A DNA stretch of 40,174 bases, from NCBI GenBank assembly GCA_947452785.1, contig CANGDZ010000030.1:1-40174 (forward strand). Reading direction: 5' to 3'. The notes under the pieces were generated by a model. That model saw nothing but the letters and a program-made list of their open reading frames with translations. It did not search any database and had not been told where the DNA came from. The number at the start of each line of letters is the position of its first letter. The stretch's first letter is position 1. This stretch comes from Comamonadaceae bacterium. GTDB taxonomy: Bacteria > Pseudomonadota > Gammaproteobacteria > Burkholderiales > Burkholderiaceae_C. Below, piece after piece: positions 24,787 through 34,439 of the stretch. Made by a program: the position numbers and the translations under genes.

Positions 24787-25275
24787 TCAGGCAAGTCCGG
24801 GGAAAATCCACAGCAGCGCGGCTGTCATGCTCATGTAGCGCAAAAACTTGCCAATGGCCATGTACAGCGTGCAGGGCCAAAAGGGCAGTTGCAGCCAACC
24901 AGCCATGGCGCACAAGGGGTCGCCCACCCCGGGTAACCACGCCAGCAAACAGGCCTTGGGCCCCAAACGCTCCAACCACTTCAGGGCACGTACATCGGCA
25001 CGACTGTGCAACTGGTGGCGCACCGCATGGCGGGCGCCATAGCCCATTCCCCAACTGATCAAGCCACCCAGTGTGTTGCCCGCTGTGGCCACTGCAATGG
25101 CTGACCAAAACAATTCAGGGTTGAGTTTGACCAGACCGAACACCACAGGCTCTGACGCCAGGGGCAGCAGGGTGGCCGAGATCAGCGAGACGATGAAGAC
25201 CGTGGGCAGCCCGTTGTGCGCCAGCGACAACCAGTCGAGCAACAGGGCGATATGAGCGTGTAACCAGAGTTCCAT
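24787..25275 (-). CDS. YqaA/DedA-like membrane protein
   Basis: The 162-residue polytopic protein matches the YqaA group of the DedA/SNARE-associated superfamily: FIVSLISATLLPLASEPVVF, AVATAGNTLGGLISWGMGYG, and a C-terminal WLPGVGDPLCAMAGWLQLPF followed by a last membrane segment. The G-D-P of LPGVGDP marks the re-entrant loop of the family. DedA proteins help lipid-carrier recycling and membrane homeostasis, but YqaA is not well characterised. It is divergent from dusB. Confidence 0.88.
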   Translation of the reverse strand: MELWLHAHIALLLDWLSLAHNGLPTVFIVSLISATLLPLASEPVVFGLVKLNPELFWSAIAVATAGNTLGGLISWGMGYGARHAVRHQLHSRADVRALKWLERLGPKACLLAWLPGVGDPLCAMAGWLQLPFWPCTLYMAIGKFLRYMSMTAALLWIFPGLA

Positions 25276-25429
25276 GGTCGCACCAGTGTAGCTTGGCGAT
25301 GACGGGCAGAGCGTGCGCCAACGTGCTTAGATTGCCTAGCACATTCACCTTTCAGTTGCTGAAATTTTAAGCAATTACAATCGTGCCTCCTTTTTCAGCA
25401 AACCCACTTTTTTCTGATTGCCCTGTTTC

Positions 25430-26461
25430 ATGCAGCTTGGTGCTTATGACTTGCCGAACAACGTGTTCGTCGCCCCCATGGCGGGGGTGACCGATCGGCC
25501 GTTTCGCCAGTTGTGCCGCGAGTTTGGTGCGGGTTACGCGGTCAGCGAGATGGTAACTTCGCGCAAGGATTTATGGCAGAGCTTGAAGACCTCACGCCGT
25601 GCCAACCACGACGGCGAGCCGGGCCCGATTGCCGTGCAAATTGCCGGCACAGATGCGGCCATGATGGCCGAGGCCGCCGTCTACAACGTCGAGCGCGGCG
25701 CGCAAATCATTGACATCAACATGGGTTGCCCGGCCAAAAAAGTGTGCAACAAATGGGCCGGTTCGGCCTTGATGCAAGACGAGCCTTTGGCCCTGTCCAT
25801 CGTCGAGGCCGTGGTGCAAGCCTGCGCACCGCACGGCGTGCCGGTGACTTTGAAAATGCGCACCGGCTGGTCGCAAGCCAACAAGAACGCCTTGTCCCTG
25901 GCGCGCAGCTTTGAGAGCGCGGGCGTGCAAATGCTCACCGTGCACGGCCGCACCCGCGAGCAGGGCTACACCGGCTTTGCCGAATACGACACGGTGGCCG
26001 CCGTGAAAGCGGCTGTAAAAATTCCGGTGGTGGCCAATGGCGACATCACCAGCCCCGAAAAAGCCCGTGATGTGTTGGCCTTCACCGGCGCCGACGCGGT
26101 GATGATCGGCCGCGCCGCGCAAGGCAGGCCTTGGATTTTCAGAGAGGTCACGCACTTCTTGGCTACAGGCCAGCATTTGGCCCCGCCCTTGGTGGCCGAA
26201 GTGCGCCGTGCCTTGCTGGCGCATTTGCAAGATCACTACAGCCTGTATGGCGAGCTGACTGGCGTGCGCTCGGCGCGCAAACACATCGGCTGGTACGTGC
26301 GCGGTCTGCCGGGCGCAGAAGCCTTTCGCGACACGATGAACACTTTAGACGATGCCACCGCGCAATTGCGCGCCGTGGCCGATTATTGGCACGGCTTGGC
26401 CGACACCATGGATCGCTTGCCCGCGACCGGGCAGCCTGCAGATTTGGAGATGATGGCATGA
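25430..26461 (+). CDS. dusB: tRNA-dihydrouridine synthase DusB
   Basis: An FMN-dependent enzyme that reduces U17 of tRNA. The 343-residue product has the FMN-binding start VFVAPMAGVTDRPFRQLC, the catalytic Cys region IDINMGCPAKKVCNKWAGSA, KMRTGW, LTVHGRTREQGYTG, VANGDITSPEKA and MIGRAAQGRPWIF. The frame also opens at a TTG (25418); the ATG at 25430 (MQLGAYDLPNN) is the normal start. It overlaps fis by four bases, the conserved dusB-fis arrangement. TACAAT at 25376-25381 is a possible -10 without a good -35. Confidence 0.96.
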   Translation: MQLGAYDLPNNVFVAPMAGVTDRPFRQLCREFGAGYAVSEMVTSRKDLWQSLKTSRRANHDGEPGPIAVQIAGTDAAMMAEAAVYNVERGAQIIDINMGCPAKKVCNKWAGSALMQDEPLALSIVEAVVQACAPHGVPVTLKMRTGWSQANKNALSLARSFESAGVQMLTVHGRTREQGYTGFAEYDTVAAVKAAVKIPVVANGDITSPEKARDVLAFTGADAVMIGRAAQGRPWIFREVTHFLATGQHLAPPLVAEVRRALLAHLQDHYSLYGELTGVRSARKHIGWYVRGLPGAEAFRDTMNTLDDATAQLRAVADYWHGLADTMDRLPATGQPADLEMMA

Positions 26462-26694
26462 GCAAAATAAGCATTGAAGAATGCGTGCGCGAGAGTCTGC
26501 ATGACTACTTTCGCGATCTGGACGGCACCCCGCCCGCCAATATGCACGACATGCTCGTGCGCCTGGTCGAGCGCCCGCTGCTCGACGTGGTGATGCAAAA
26601 AGCCGACCAAAACCAATCGCGTGCCGCCGAATGGCTGGGCTTGAACCGCAACACGCTGCGCAAGAAACTCCTTGAACACCAACTTTTGAAGTAA
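26458..26694 (+). CDS. fis: nucleoid-associated regulator Fis
   Basis: A 78-residue DNA-bending regulator, shorter than the 98-residue E. coli protein, as usual in betaproteobacteria. The N-terminal part has [19 protein letters not shown], the dimer region [20 protein letters not shown], and the C-terminal helix-turn-helix [20 protein letters not shown]. The ATG overlaps the dusB stop (ATGA), so it is translated from the dusB message. purH follows after seven bases. Confidence 0.96.
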   Translation: MSKISIEECVRESLHDYFRDLDGTPPANMHDMLVRLVERPLLDVVMQKADQNQSRAAEWLGLNRNTLRKKLLEHQLLK

Positions 26695-26701
26695 AGACCC
26701 C

Positions 26702-28273
26702 ATGAAAGCACTGATCTCTGTATCTGACAAAACCGGCATCGTCGAGTTGGCGCAAGCCCTGCACGCTTTGAATGTGCAACTGCTGTCCACCGGCGGCACC
26801 GCCAAACTGCTGGCCGAGCACGGCCTGCCCGTGACCGAAGTGGCCGAGCTGACCCAGTTTCCTGAAATGCTGGACGGCCGCGTCAAAACCCTGCACCCCA
26901 AGGTGCACGGTGGCTTGCTGGCACGCCGCGATCTGCCCGAGCACATGGCCGCGCTCAAGGCGCATGGCATCGAAACCATCGACCTGTTGGTGGTCAACCT
27001 CTACCCCTTTGAAGCAACCGTGGCCAAGCCCGGTTGCACGCTGGACGACGCGATCGAGAACATCGACATCGGCGGCCCGGCCATGGTGCGCAGTGCAGCC
27101 AAGAACTGGAAAGACGTGTCCGTGTTGACCGATGCCGCGCAATACCCCGGCGTGATTGCCGAGCTCAAAGCCGCTGGCAAAGTGTCTGATGCTACCCGTT
27201 TTGCCTTGTCAGTCGCCGCGTTCAACCGCATCAGCCAGTACGACGGCGCGATCAGCAACTACTTGTCGTCCATTGCTTTTGACGCCGCCGCTGCCGTGCC
27301 CACCCGCAGCGAGTTCCCCGCGCAAACCAACAGCCAGTTCATCAAACTGCAAGACCTGCGTTACGGCGAAAACCCGCACCAGACTGCCGCTTTCTACCGC
27401 GACGTGACCCCGGCCGCCGGCTCGCTGGTCACGGCCCAGCAACTGCAAGGCAAAGAACTCAGCTACAACAACATTGCCGACGCCGATGCCGCGTGGGAAT
27501 GCGTGAAGAGCTTCAACGAGTCCGCCTGCGTGATCGTCAAGCACGCCAACCCTTGCGGCGTGGCCGTGGGCAAAGACGCATTGGAGTCTTACAGCAAAGC
27601 CTTTCAGACCGACCCGACAAGCGCGTTTGGCGGCATCATCGCTTTCAACCGCCCAGTGGACAAAGCCGCGGCCGAAGCCGTGAGCAAGCAGTTTGTCGAA
27701 GTGCTGATGGCGCCCAGCTACAGCGCCGAAGCCCTGGCCATTTTCAAGGCCAAAGCCAATGTGCGCGTGTTGCAAATCGCCTTGCCCGAAGGCAACGCCG
27801 GTCGCAACACCCAAGAGATCAAACGCATCGGCTCAGGCCTGTTGATCCAGTCGGCCGACAACCACGAGCTCGGCCTGTCTGACCTGAAAGTGGTGACCAC
27901 CGTGCAACCCACGCCGCAGCAACTGCAAGACCTTTTATTCGCATGGAAGGTCGCTAAATACGTCAAGTCCAACGCCATTGTTTTTTGTGCCAACGGCATG
28001 ACCATGGGCGTGGGCGCAGGCCAAATGAGCCGCTTGGACTCGGCGCGCATTGCCAGCATTAAAGCCGGTCACGCCAAGCTGAGCCTGCAAGGCACAGCCG
28101 TGGCCAGCGATGCCTTCTTCCCCTTCCGTGACGGCCTTGATGTGGTCGTCGACTCAGGTGCCACCTGCGTGATCCAACCCGGTGGCTCGATGCGAGACCA
28201 AGAAGTCATTGATGCCGCCAACGAGCGCGGCGTGGCGATGGTGTTCTCTGGAGTGCGGCACTTTAGGCATTGA
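26702..28273 (+). CDS. purH: bifunctional AICAR transformylase/IMP cyclohydrolase PurH
   Basis: This enzyme performs the last two steps of purine synthesis. The 523-residue product has the MGS-like cyclohydrolase domain ([47 protein letters not shown]). It also has the transformylase domain ([45 protein letters not shown]), ending [20 protein letters not shown]. It follows fis by seven bases, making a dusB-fis-purH run. A stable hairpin lies after its stop. Confidence 0.97.
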   Translation: MKALISVSDKTGIVELAQALHALNVQLLSTGGTAKLLAEHGLPVTEVAELTQFPEMLDGRVKTLHPKVHGGLLARRDLPEHMAALKAHGIETIDLLVVNLYPFEATVAKPGCTLDDAIENIDIGGPAMVRSAAKNWKDVSVLTDAAQYPGVIAELKAAGKVSDATRFALSVAAFNRISQYDGAISNYLSSIAFDAAAAVPTRSEFPAQTNSQFIKLQDLRYGENPHQTAAFYRDVTPAAGSLVTAQQLQGKELSYNNIADADAAWECVKSFNESACVIVKHANPCGVAVGKDALESYSKAFQTDPTSAFGGIIAFNRPVDKAAAEAVSKQFVEVLMAPSYSAEALAIFKAKANVRVLQIALPEGNAGRNTQEIKRIGSGLLIQSADNHELGLSDLKVVTTVQPTPQQLQDLLFAWKVAKYVKSNAIVFCANGMTMGVGAGQMSRLDSARIASIKAGHAKLSLQGTAVASDAFFPFRDGLDVVVDSGATCVIQPGGSMRDQEVIDAANERGVAMVFSGVRHFRH

Positions 28274-28291
28274 ACTGCTTGGGCCTGATGG

Positions 28292-28323
28292 GGTCTTGCG
28301 CGCGTTCAACGCTGCGCAAGACC
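28292..28323. terminator. hairpin between converging purH and beta-barrel gene
   Basis: GGTCTTGCGC and GCGCAAGACC form a perfect 10-bp stem, with a loop that can itself pair (GCGTT/AACGC). It lies in the 72-base gap between the two converging stops. No T run follows on either strand, so bidirectional termination is inferred from position and strength. Confidence 0.6.
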
Positions 28324-28345
28324 TTGGCCTTAAGCCTCTTAGCCT

Positions 28346-28861
28346 TCAGTCTTTGAAGCGGTATTTGAGCTGAAAGCTCACCGCGCCATAAAGCCGGTCT
28401 TTCAGCGGTGGCACCAGCGCCACATTCAGGCCCCAGTGGCGTTGCTCCAGCGTGGCCACGGGCAGTACGGCGGGGAACCAGCCGCCGTCAAAGGCTTTGG
28501 GGTAGCCGTTGAATACTCCGCCGACCACGCCCAGCTTCACGCCTGAAACGGTCCAAGGTTGGTAGTACGCGCCCAAATAGCTGGAGTGCGCGCTGTCGCT
28601 GTTGATAAAGCGCCCGGCCGTGGCGCTCAAGTCGTTGTTCAATCGGTATTCAAAACCTAGGCCCGGATTGGCGTTGCGCAGGCCTTTGTCGGTTTCAAAG
28701 TGGGCCGAGTAAAAACCGGCGTTGAGCCACAGGTGGTTCGCATCAAATGCCGTGTTTTCATCCGCCTGTGCCGCGCCGCACAGCAACGCCAAGCCCGCCA
28801 GCGCCGAAGCGTTCAGATGAATACGGCTCAGGCGTAAGAAGCTCAGGAGCATGAAGCTCAC
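28346..28861 (-). CDS. small outer-membrane beta-barrel protein
   Basis: The 171-residue product has a signal peptide ending [11 protein letters not shown] and then alternating polar/hydrophobic strands: [71 protein letters not shown], and a final [10 protein letters not shown]. The size and strand count fit an eight-stranded barrel, PagP-like in general shape, but no catalytic residues can be claimed. The first codon is a GTG overlapping the hemL stop (GTGA); an ATG at 28852 would also leave the full signal peptide. It is the last gene of the thiD-hemL run. Confidence 0.78.
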   Translation of the reverse strand: MSFMLLSFLRLSRIHLNASALAGLALLCGAAQADENTAFDANHLWLNAGFYSAHFETDKGLRNANPGLGFEYRLNNDLSATAGRFINSDSAHSSYLGAYYQPWTVSGVKLGVVGGVFNGYPKAFDGGWFPAVLPVATLEQRHWGLNVALVPPLKDRLYGAVSFQLKYRFKD

Positions 28862-30162
28862 AGCGTTTTGAAAATCTCGCGCGCCGTCGCCACAGTCTGG
28901 GCAATGTCGGCGTCGCTGTGCGCGCCGGAGACAAAGCCGGCTTCATACAAAGCGGGCGCAATGTACACGCCGCGGTCCAGCAGGCCGTGGAACAGGGTGT
29001 TGAATCTTGCGCCGTCGGTCTTCATCACTTGGCCGTAATTCGACGGCAGCTCGGGCAGCAAGAAAAAGCCGAACATGCCGCCTTCGCAGTCGCCCACAAA
29101 GGGCACGCCTTCGGCCGCAGCGGCGCTGCTTAAGCCGTCCACAAGTTGGCGGGTTTTGGCGCTCAATGCGTCAAAAAAGCCGGGGCGGCTGATTTCTTTC
29201 AAAGTCGCCAAACCGCAGGCGGTGGCCACCGGGTTGCCGCTCAAGGTGCCGGCTTGGTAGACGGGGCCCAGGGGCGCAAGTTGTTCCATCACGGCGCGCT
29301 TGCCGCCAAACGCCGCCAGCGGCATGCCGCCGCCAATCACTTTGCCCATCACCGTCACGTCGGGCTCAAAGCCGGGGATGGCTTTGGCATACACGCTTTG
29401 CGCGCTGCCCAGCGCCACGCGGCAGCCGGTCATCACTTCGTCAAATACAAACAGCGCGCCGTGCTCAGTGCACAGCTCGCGGCAGCGTTTCATAAAGGGC
29501 ACGCTGGCGCGCACAAAGTTCATGTTGCCGGCAATCGGCTCGATCATCACGCAGGCCAGTTCTTTGCCGTACAAGCTGAAGGCCTCTTCCAACTGCTGGA
29601 CGTTGTTGTATTCGAGCACCAAGGTGTCGCGCACCACCTCGGGCGGCACGCCGGCGCTGGTGGGGTTGCCAAAGGTCGCCAAGCCCGAGCCGGCTTTGAC
29701 CAGTAGCGCGTCGGCATGTCCGTGGTAACAGCCTTCAAACTTGATGAACTTGCTGCGCCCAGTGGCGCCGCGCGCTAGGCGCAATGCGCTCATGCCCGCC
29801 TCGGTGCCGGAGCTGACCAGACGCACCATGTCCATCGAGGGCACGAGTTGCAAAATGGCCTCGGCCAGCTCAATCTCGCGCTCGGTGGGCGCACCAAAAG
29901 AAAACCCGTCCACGGCGGCTTTCTGCACGGCTTCCAGCACAGCCGGATGACCGTGGCCCAAAATCATCGGGCCCCAGGAGCCGATGTAGTCGATGTACTG
30001 CTGGCCATTGGCGTCCCAAAAATAAGCGCCCTGTGCGCGCTGCACAAAACGCGGCGTGCCGCCCACGGCGCGAAAAGCGCGTACTGGCGAGTTCACGCCC
30101 CCAGGGATCACGCGGCGTGCGCGCTCGAACAAAGTTTCGTTCAGGTCAGTGTTTGGTTTCAT
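28858..30162 (-). CDS. hemL: glutamate-1-semialdehyde 2,1-aminomutase HemL
   Basis: HemL makes 5-aminolevulinate for heme by the C5 pathway. The 434-residue PLP enzyme has [20 protein letters not shown] at the N-terminus, [51 protein letters not shown], and the PLP lysine in [15 protein letters not shown]. The frame opens at a TTG (30177), but the ATG at 30160-30162 is preferred. The start overlaps the end of the ThiD-like gene by 17 bases, and the stop overlaps the beta-barrel start, so the three genes are translated in series. Confidence 0.96.
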   Translation of the reverse strand: MKPNTDLNETLFERARRVIPGGVNSPVRAFRAVGGTPRFVQRAQGAYFWDANGQQYIDYIGSWGPMILGHGHPAVLEAVQKAAVDGFSFGAPTEREIELAEAILQLVPSMDMVRLVSSGTEAGMSALRLARGATGRSKFIKFEGCYHGHADALLVKAGSGLATFGNPTSAGVPPEVVRDTLVLEYNNVQQLEEAFSLYGKELACVMIEPIAGNMNFVRASVPFMKRCRELCTEHGALFVFDEVMTGCRVALGSAQSVYAKAIPGFEPDVTVMGKVIGGGMPLAAFGGKRAVMEQLAPLGPVYQAGTLSGNPVATACGLATLKEISRPGFFDALSAKTRQLVDGLSSAAAAEGVPFVGDCEGGMFGFFLLPELPSNYGQVMKTDGARFNTLFHGLLDRGVYIAPALYEAGFVSGAHSDADIAQTVATAREIFKTL

Positions 30163-31084
30163 TGGAGGGGAACTCAAAAAAATCGCCGGTCGGATGCAGA
30201 CCGTCTTCGCTGTCGGGGACGTCGTCGGTTTCGGGCTGGGCCCAGAACAAACGATCGGGAATGACTTGGCCCATGCCGGGGCGAAAGCCTTCGTCCAGGC
30301 TGCGGTCCAGGTAGTTCAGGGCTTCACTGAAGGCTTCGGGCAGTTCAAGGCCAGTGGCCAAGAGTGCGGCAAGTGCGGCTGACAAGGTTTCGCCAGCGCC
30401 GGCAAACACTGCTTCGATGCGTTCAAATTTTTCGTGGGCAATCACCGTCTCGGGCGTGGCCAGGACGTTGTCAATGTGTTGATCCGCCAAAGGCAGGCCG
30501 GTGACCAAGGTGTAGGGCACGCCCATGGCGGCGGCCGCTTTGGCAATATCGCGTGGGCCCGGGTTTTTCTCGCCCGACCAGTCGGGCAACAGCCAGCGGC
30601 GTAAGGTGCTGTGGTGGCCCATCAAGATGCTGGTTTGCGGCAGCAACAGTTCGCGAAATGCATCCAGGTATTCGTCAATCTTGTCTTCTTGCCACCATGA
30701 CAAATTGGGCATGTAGGCCACCACGGGCACACCGTCGTAATCGGCGGCCAACTCGGCGATCACGCCAATGTTTTCGGGGCTGCCGACAAAACCGACTTTG
30801 ATCACTTGGGGGGGCACGTCTTCAACGATGGCGCGGGCCTGGTCGGCCACGGCCTCTTCGCTGAGCTCAAAAAAATCCAGAATTTCGCGGGTGTCGCGGG
30901 CGTAGGCGCCGGTCACCACGGGCAGGGCGTGGGCGCCGACCGAGGCAATCGCCAAGGTGTCGCAACTCAGGCCCCCAGCGCCGCTGGGGTCGCTGGCATT
31001 GAACACCAAAACGCAGGCCATCACCTCTTCGGTGTCTTCGTCTTCGTCGTTGCTCAATACAGGAATGGGGCTGGGGTGGGTCAT
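30146..31084 (-). CDS. thiD: ThiD-like (hydroxymethyl)pyrimidine kinase, divergent
   Basis: The ribokinase-fold product of about 312 residues resembles ThiD, which phosphorylates HMP and HMP-P for thiamine. The substrate region is [19 protein letters not shown] (ThiD usually AGSDSSGGAG), followed by [10 protein letters not shown]. The C-terminal anion-hole region reads [19 protein letters not shown]. ThiD proteins have GTGC or GTGD before TLSAALA, so the key position is Glu here. The extra C-terminal tail is acidic. The start is uncertain: ATG 31084 (MTHPSPIPV) or 31129 (MNRLYRRL). No TPP riboswitch was seen. It is followed by hemL with an overlap and is divergent from the rubredoxin gene. 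Confidence 0.75.
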   Translation of the reverse strand: MTHPSPIPVLSNDEDEDTEEVMACVLVFNASDPSGAGGLSCDTLAIASVGAHALPVVTGAYARDTREILDFFELSEEAVADQARAIVEDVPPQVIKVGFVGSPENIGVIAELAADYDGVPVVAYMPNLSWWQEDKIDEYLDAFRELLLPQTSILMGHHSTLRRWLLPDWSGEKNPGPRDIAKAAAAMGVPYTLVTGLPLADQHIDNVLATPETVIAHEKFERIEAVFAGAGETLSAALAALLATGLELPEAFSEALNYLDRSLDEGFRPGMGQVIPDRLFWAQPETDDVPDSEDGLHPTGDFFEFPSNETKH

Positions 31085-31153
31085 GCGCTTTGAGGAAAGA
31101 GGTGACAAGCGTCGATACAATCGATTCATTCTATTCCACTCATGTGAGCCATT

Positions 31154-31327
31154 GTGACTGAATCTAAAACCTGGATGTGCCTGATTTGCGGCTGGATTTA
31201 CGACGAAGCTTTGGGCTCGCCCGACGACGGCATTGCCCCAGGCACAGCCTGGGCCGACGTGCCCATGAACTGGGTCTGCCCCGAGTGCGGCGCACGCAAA
31301 GAAGACTTTGAGATGGTCGCCTTTTAA
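31154..31327 (+). CDS. rubredoxin
   Basis: A 57-residue iron protein for single-electron transfer, started by GTG at 31154. The four iron-binding cysteines are C9 and C12 (MCLICGWIYDEALG) and C42 and C45 (WVCPECGARKEDFEMV). The conserved DGIAPGTAWADVP loop is present. It is divergent from the ThiD-like gene, an arrangement I recall from related betaproteobacteria. TACAAT (31116-31121) may be its -10 element. A terminator follows the stop. Confidence 0.93.
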   Translation: MTESKTWMCLICGWIYDEALGSPDDGIAPGTAWADVPMNWVCPECGARKEDFEMVAF

Positions 31328-31351
31328 GGCGGCCTTCAATACGCTTCAAGT

Positions 31352-31379
31352 CAGCGCGAACTCAAAGCGCTGTCTTTTT
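31352..31379 (+). terminator. intrinsic terminator of the rubredoxin gene
   Basis: CAGCGC (31352-31357) and GCGCTG (31367-31372) pair around a 9-base loop and are followed by TCTTTTT. It overlaps the last codons of the converging photolyase gene. Confidence 0.6.
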
Positions 31380-32834
31380 GACTACTGCGTACCGCAGCAA
31401 GGTTTTGGCCCGGGCTTCGTCATGCATGACGATAGGTGCCGGGTAGTCGCGACCCAGGCTGAAGCCGGCTGCGGCCAACTCCATGGGTTTGGCTGCCCAG
31501 GGCGCATGCAGCGCCGCGTTGGGTAGCGCCGCCAACTGCGGCAGGTAGCGGCGAATGAACTTGCCTTCGGGGTCAAACTTTTCGCTTTGGCTCACCGGGT
31601 TGAAGATCCTGAAATAAGGCTGCGCATCGCAACCGGTTGAGCTGGCCCATTGCCAGCCGCCGTTGTTGGCCGACAGGTCAAAGTCGTTCAGGTGCTCGGC
31701 AAAATAGCGCTCGCCCCAGCGCCAGTCAATCCCTAAGTCTTTCACCAAAAAGCTGGCCACCACCATGCGCAGCCGGTTGTGCATATAGCCCGTTTGGTTG
31801 ATCTGCGCCATGGCCGCGTCCACCAGTGGGTAGCCGGTGCGGCCTTGGCACCAGTCGTCAAACAATTTGTGCGCATGCGGCCCGTGCTCCCACTTGATGG
31901 CGTCGTAATCGGGTTTGAAGCTTTTCGTCATGGCGTGCGAAAAATTGGCCATGATCTGAGCGTAAAAGTCGCGCCAAATCAGCTCCGACAGCCAAATGCT
32001 GGCGCCGTGGTTGCCCGCCTGCGTCAGCGCCAGGGCCTCGCGCGCCAATTGCCGGATCGACACCGTGCCAAAGCGCATGTGCACGCTCAAATAGCTCGGC
32101 CCTTTGACGGCGGGGAAGTTGCGCGCATGGTCGTAATGGTCAATGCGTGGCCAAAAATCGGCCAGCAGGGCCGGCACTGCCGCGCTGCCGGGGTGGATGT
32201 GCAAGGCTTGCAGGTTGGTGGTTTCAAAGTCTAAATCAGCCAGAGTGGGCACCGGTTGCCGGTCGGCTTCGGGCCTCGGGGCCAGGGCACTGGCGTACTG
32301 CTCCACCGGGTAGGCCTTGAGGTAATAAGCGTCGACCTTCTTTAGCCAGGCATTTTTGTAGGGGGTGAATACGGTGTAAGGGCGGCCCATTTGGGTCATC
32401 ACTTCTTGGCGTTCAAAAATCACATGGTCTTTGTGGGTGTGCAGGGCAATCCCATGGTCGGCCAGGGCGCCGCGCACCTGGGCGTCGCGCGCCTGCGCCT
32501 GGGGCTCGTCGTCGTGGTTGGCAAATACCGCTTGCACGCCCAGCTTGTGTGCCAGTTTGGCCATTTCATCTTTGGCCTTGCCGTGGCGCACGATCAAGCC
32601 GGCGGCCTCGTGGCCGGCGAGCAGGCGCAGCTGCGCGTCCAGATCGACCAAGGACTCGCGAATGAACTCCACCCGCCGGTCTGCCCGGGGCAGGGGGTCC
32701 AAGATGTCGGTGTCAAACACGAAGACTGCATGCACTTTGCTGCAGTTTTTCAGCGCGTGAAACAGCGCGGCATTGTCTGCGGCACGCAGATCGCGCCGAA
32801 ACCAGACCAGTCCAGAAGAAAAAGCTTTGTTCAT
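31362..32834 (-). CDS. phrB: deoxyribodipyrimidine photolyase
   Basis: A light-driven DNA repair enzyme that splits cyclobutane pyrimidine dimers. The 490-residue product has the antenna domain start GLVWFRRDLRAADNAAL and the FAD-binding domain with SYLSVHMRFGTVSIRQLARE, ELIWRDFYAQIM, WCQGRTGYPLVDAAM, and NRLRMVVASFLVKDL. It also has the conserved WRWGERYFAEHLNDFDLSAN and GGWQWASSTGCDAQPYFRIF. These fit class I CPD photolyases rather than cryptochromes. It is divergent from yqgE. Confidence 0.96.
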   Translation of the reverse strand: MNKAFSSGLVWFRRDLRAADNAALFHALKNCSKVHAVFVFDTDILDPLPRADRRVEFIRESLVDLDAQLRLLAGHEAAGLIVRHGKAKDEMAKLAHKLGVQAVFANHDDEPQAQARDAQVRGALADHGIALHTHKDHVIFERQEVMTQMGRPYTVFTPYKNAWLKKVDAYYLKAYPVEQYASALAPRPEADRQPVPTLADLDFETTNLQALHIHPGSAAVPALLADFWPRIDHYDHARNFPAVKGPSYLSVHMRFGTVSIRQLAREALALTQAGNHGASIWLSELIWRDFYAQIMANFSHAMTKSFKPDYDAIKWEHGPHAHKLFDDWCQGRTGYPLVDAAMAQINQTGYMHNRLRMVVASFLVKDLGIDWRWGERYFAEHLNDFDLSANNGGWQWASSTGCDAQPYFRIFNPVSQSEKFDPEGKFIRRYLPQLAALPNAALHAPWAAKPMELAAAGFSLGRDYPAPIVMHDEARAKTLLRYAVVKKTAL

Positions 32835-32895
32835 TGATGGGGTGTCTCTTGTTCGTAACCCGAGTCGAAAGGGACTTCACCCTTAAAATGCGAGT

Positions 32896-33495
32896 ATGTC
32901 GCCTGATTCTCCCTCTATTAACCTGACGCATCATTTTTTGATCGCCATGCCCGGTTTGGAGGATGAAACATTCTCCAAGAGTGTGGTCTACATGTGTGAG
33001 CACAACGCCAAGGGTGCTATGGGGTTGATCATCAACAAACCCGGCAGCATCAGCTTGCGCCTGTTGTTTGACAAGGTCGAGTTGCCACTGCGCCGCGACG
33101 ACCTGATGCAATCCCAGGTGCTGCACGGCGGGCCGGTACAAACCGAGCGCGGTTTTGTGCTGCACGATCCGATGGTCCTTGACAACAAAGACAAAGACGA
33201 AGCGATCTACGCCTCTACCCTGAGCGTGCCCGGCGGTTTGGCCATGACCACCTCGCGCGATGTGCTCGAAGCCCTGTCCAACGGCTCGGGGCCTCGGCGG
33301 GTGCTGGTGACGCTGGGCTATGCCTCTTGGGGTGAAGGCCAGTTGGAATCTGAAATTGGCGAAAACAGCTGGCTCACGGTCGAGGCCGACCCGAACATCA
33401 TTTTTGAAACACCTTTGGAACAGCGCTATGAACGCGCTTTGAGCTTGCTCGGCTTGCAGCCCTGGATGCTCTCGCCCGATGCGGGGCACGCATGA
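32896..33495 (+). CDS. yqgE: YqgE/AlgH family protein
   Basis: A 199-residue member of the DUF179 family. Motifs are LTHHFLIAMPGLEDETFSKS, VVYMCEHNAKGAMGLIINKP, the GGPVQTERGFVLH stretch, and LGYASWGEGQLESEIGENSW. The biochemical role is unsettled; it is usually found beside ruvX as here. Its stop overlaps the ruvX start by four bases. It leads the yqgE-ruvX-pyrR-pyrB-pyrX-plsC run. Confidence 0.95.
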   Translation: MSPDSPSINLTHHFLIAMPGLEDETFSKSVVYMCEHNAKGAMGLIINKPGSISLRLLFDKVELPLRRDDLMQSQVLHGGPVQTERGFVLHDPMVLDNKDKDEAIYASTLSVPGGLAMTTSRDVLEALSNGSGPRRVLVTLGYASWGEGQLESEIGENSWLTVEADPNIIFETPLEQRYERALSLLGLQPWMLSPDAGHA

Positions 33496-33926
33496 GCACC
33501 AGCGTGAGTGCCAGCGCTTTGAGCCTCGAACCGGTGTTGGACCGCCATCAGACTTTTTTGGCCTTGGACTATGGCCTCAAGCGCACCGGTGTGGCGGTGG
33601 GCAACCGCATGCTGCGCAGCGCCACCCCCCAGGGCACGATTGCCGCCGAGGGCGATGCCCGCTTTGTGCAGGTGCAAAAACGCATTACCGAGTGGCAGCC
33701 CGACGCGCTGGTGGTGGGGGTGCCTTTTCACCCCGATGGTGCGGCCCATGAAAACACCTTGCGTGCGAAAAAATTTGCACGCCAATTGCGTGGCCGATTT
33801 GGCTTGTCGGTCTATGAAGTGGACGAACGTTACAGCACCACCGAGGCCTTGCAGGCCGGTGCACGTGACGCCGATGCGGCTGCGGCCTGCATTATTTTGG
33901 AACAGTTTTTGAGGAGTCTGCCTTGA
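33492..33926 (+). CDS. ruvX: putative Holliday junction resolvase RuvX (YqgF)
   Basis: An RNase H-fold nuclease-like protein of 144 residues, linked to Holliday junction resolution and 16S rRNA 5'-end processing. The conserved acidic residues lie in FLALDYGLKRTGVAVGN, the VVGVPFHPDG loop, and the C-terminal YEVDERYSTTEALQAG and DADAAAACIILEQFL. It overlaps yqgE (ATGA) and its TGA stop overlaps the TTG start of pyrR, so it is translationally linked on both sides. Confidence 0.95.
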   Translation: MSTSVSASALSLEPVLDRHQTFLALDYGLKRTGVAVGNRMLRSATPQGTIAAEGDARFVQVQKRITEWQPDALVVGVPFHPDGAAHENTLRAKKFARQLRGRFGLSVYEVDERYSTTEALQAGARDADAAAACIILEQFLRSLP

Positions 33927-34423
33927 GTGCTTTGGCTTTGAACGCGGAAGCGCTGTACAGCGAATTGCTGCGCGGTGTGCAACAGATGGTCGGCCCCCAA
34001 ACCCGCTTGGTGGGCATCACGTCAGGCGGGGCCTGGTTGGCCGAACGTTTGCAAAAAGATCTGGGTCTGCCCGGGCAGCACGGCACCATCACCTCGGCGA
34101 TGCACCGCGACGATTTCGCGCAACGGGGCCTGTCTTCGGGCGGACAAACGCATCTGCCCTTTGAGATCAAGGACGCCGATGTGGTCGTGCTCGATGACGT
34201 GCTCTACACCGGTCGCACCATCCGCGCGGTGATCAACGAACTGTTTGACTACGGCCGCCCGGCCAGCGTCAAACTGGCAGTATTGGTTGATCGTGGCGGG
34301 CGTCAACTGCCGATTCAGGCTGACTTTGCCGCCGCCCGTGTGGTCTTGCTGGCCACCCAGTCGCTGGCGCTGGCGCGCGATGCGGCGGGTCTGTTCAGTT
34401 TTGACGTGGAGAACAAAGCCTGA
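33923..34423 (+). CDS. pyrR: bifunctional pyr operon regulator/uracil phosphoribosyltransferase PyrR
   Basis: A PRT-fold protein of 166 residues with the PRPP-binding motif [26 protein letters not shown] and [11 protein letters not shown]. In many bacteria PyrR regulates pyr genes through RNA binding and has weak UPRT activity. In Pseudomonas it neighbours pyrB-pyrC' as here. The start is a TTG at 33923 with GAGGAG six bases upstream, overlapping the ruvX stop (TTGA). A nearby GTG is in another frame. I see no PyrR attenuator fold in the short leader before pyrB. Confidence 0.93.
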   Translation: MSALALNAEALYSELLRGVQQMVGPQTRLVGITSGGAWLAERLQKDLGLPGQHGTITSAMHRDDFAQRGLSSGGQTHLPFEIKDADVVVLDDVLYTGRTIRAVINELFDYGRPASVKLAVLVDRGGRQLPIQADFAAARVVLLATQSLALARDAAGLFSFDVENKA

Positions 34424-34439
34424 TTCAGGCGAGGACAAC

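Noticed and set aside
23604-24794. 396-codon open frame opposite ychF
   Set aside because: Antisense shadow of ychF with no recognisable domain.
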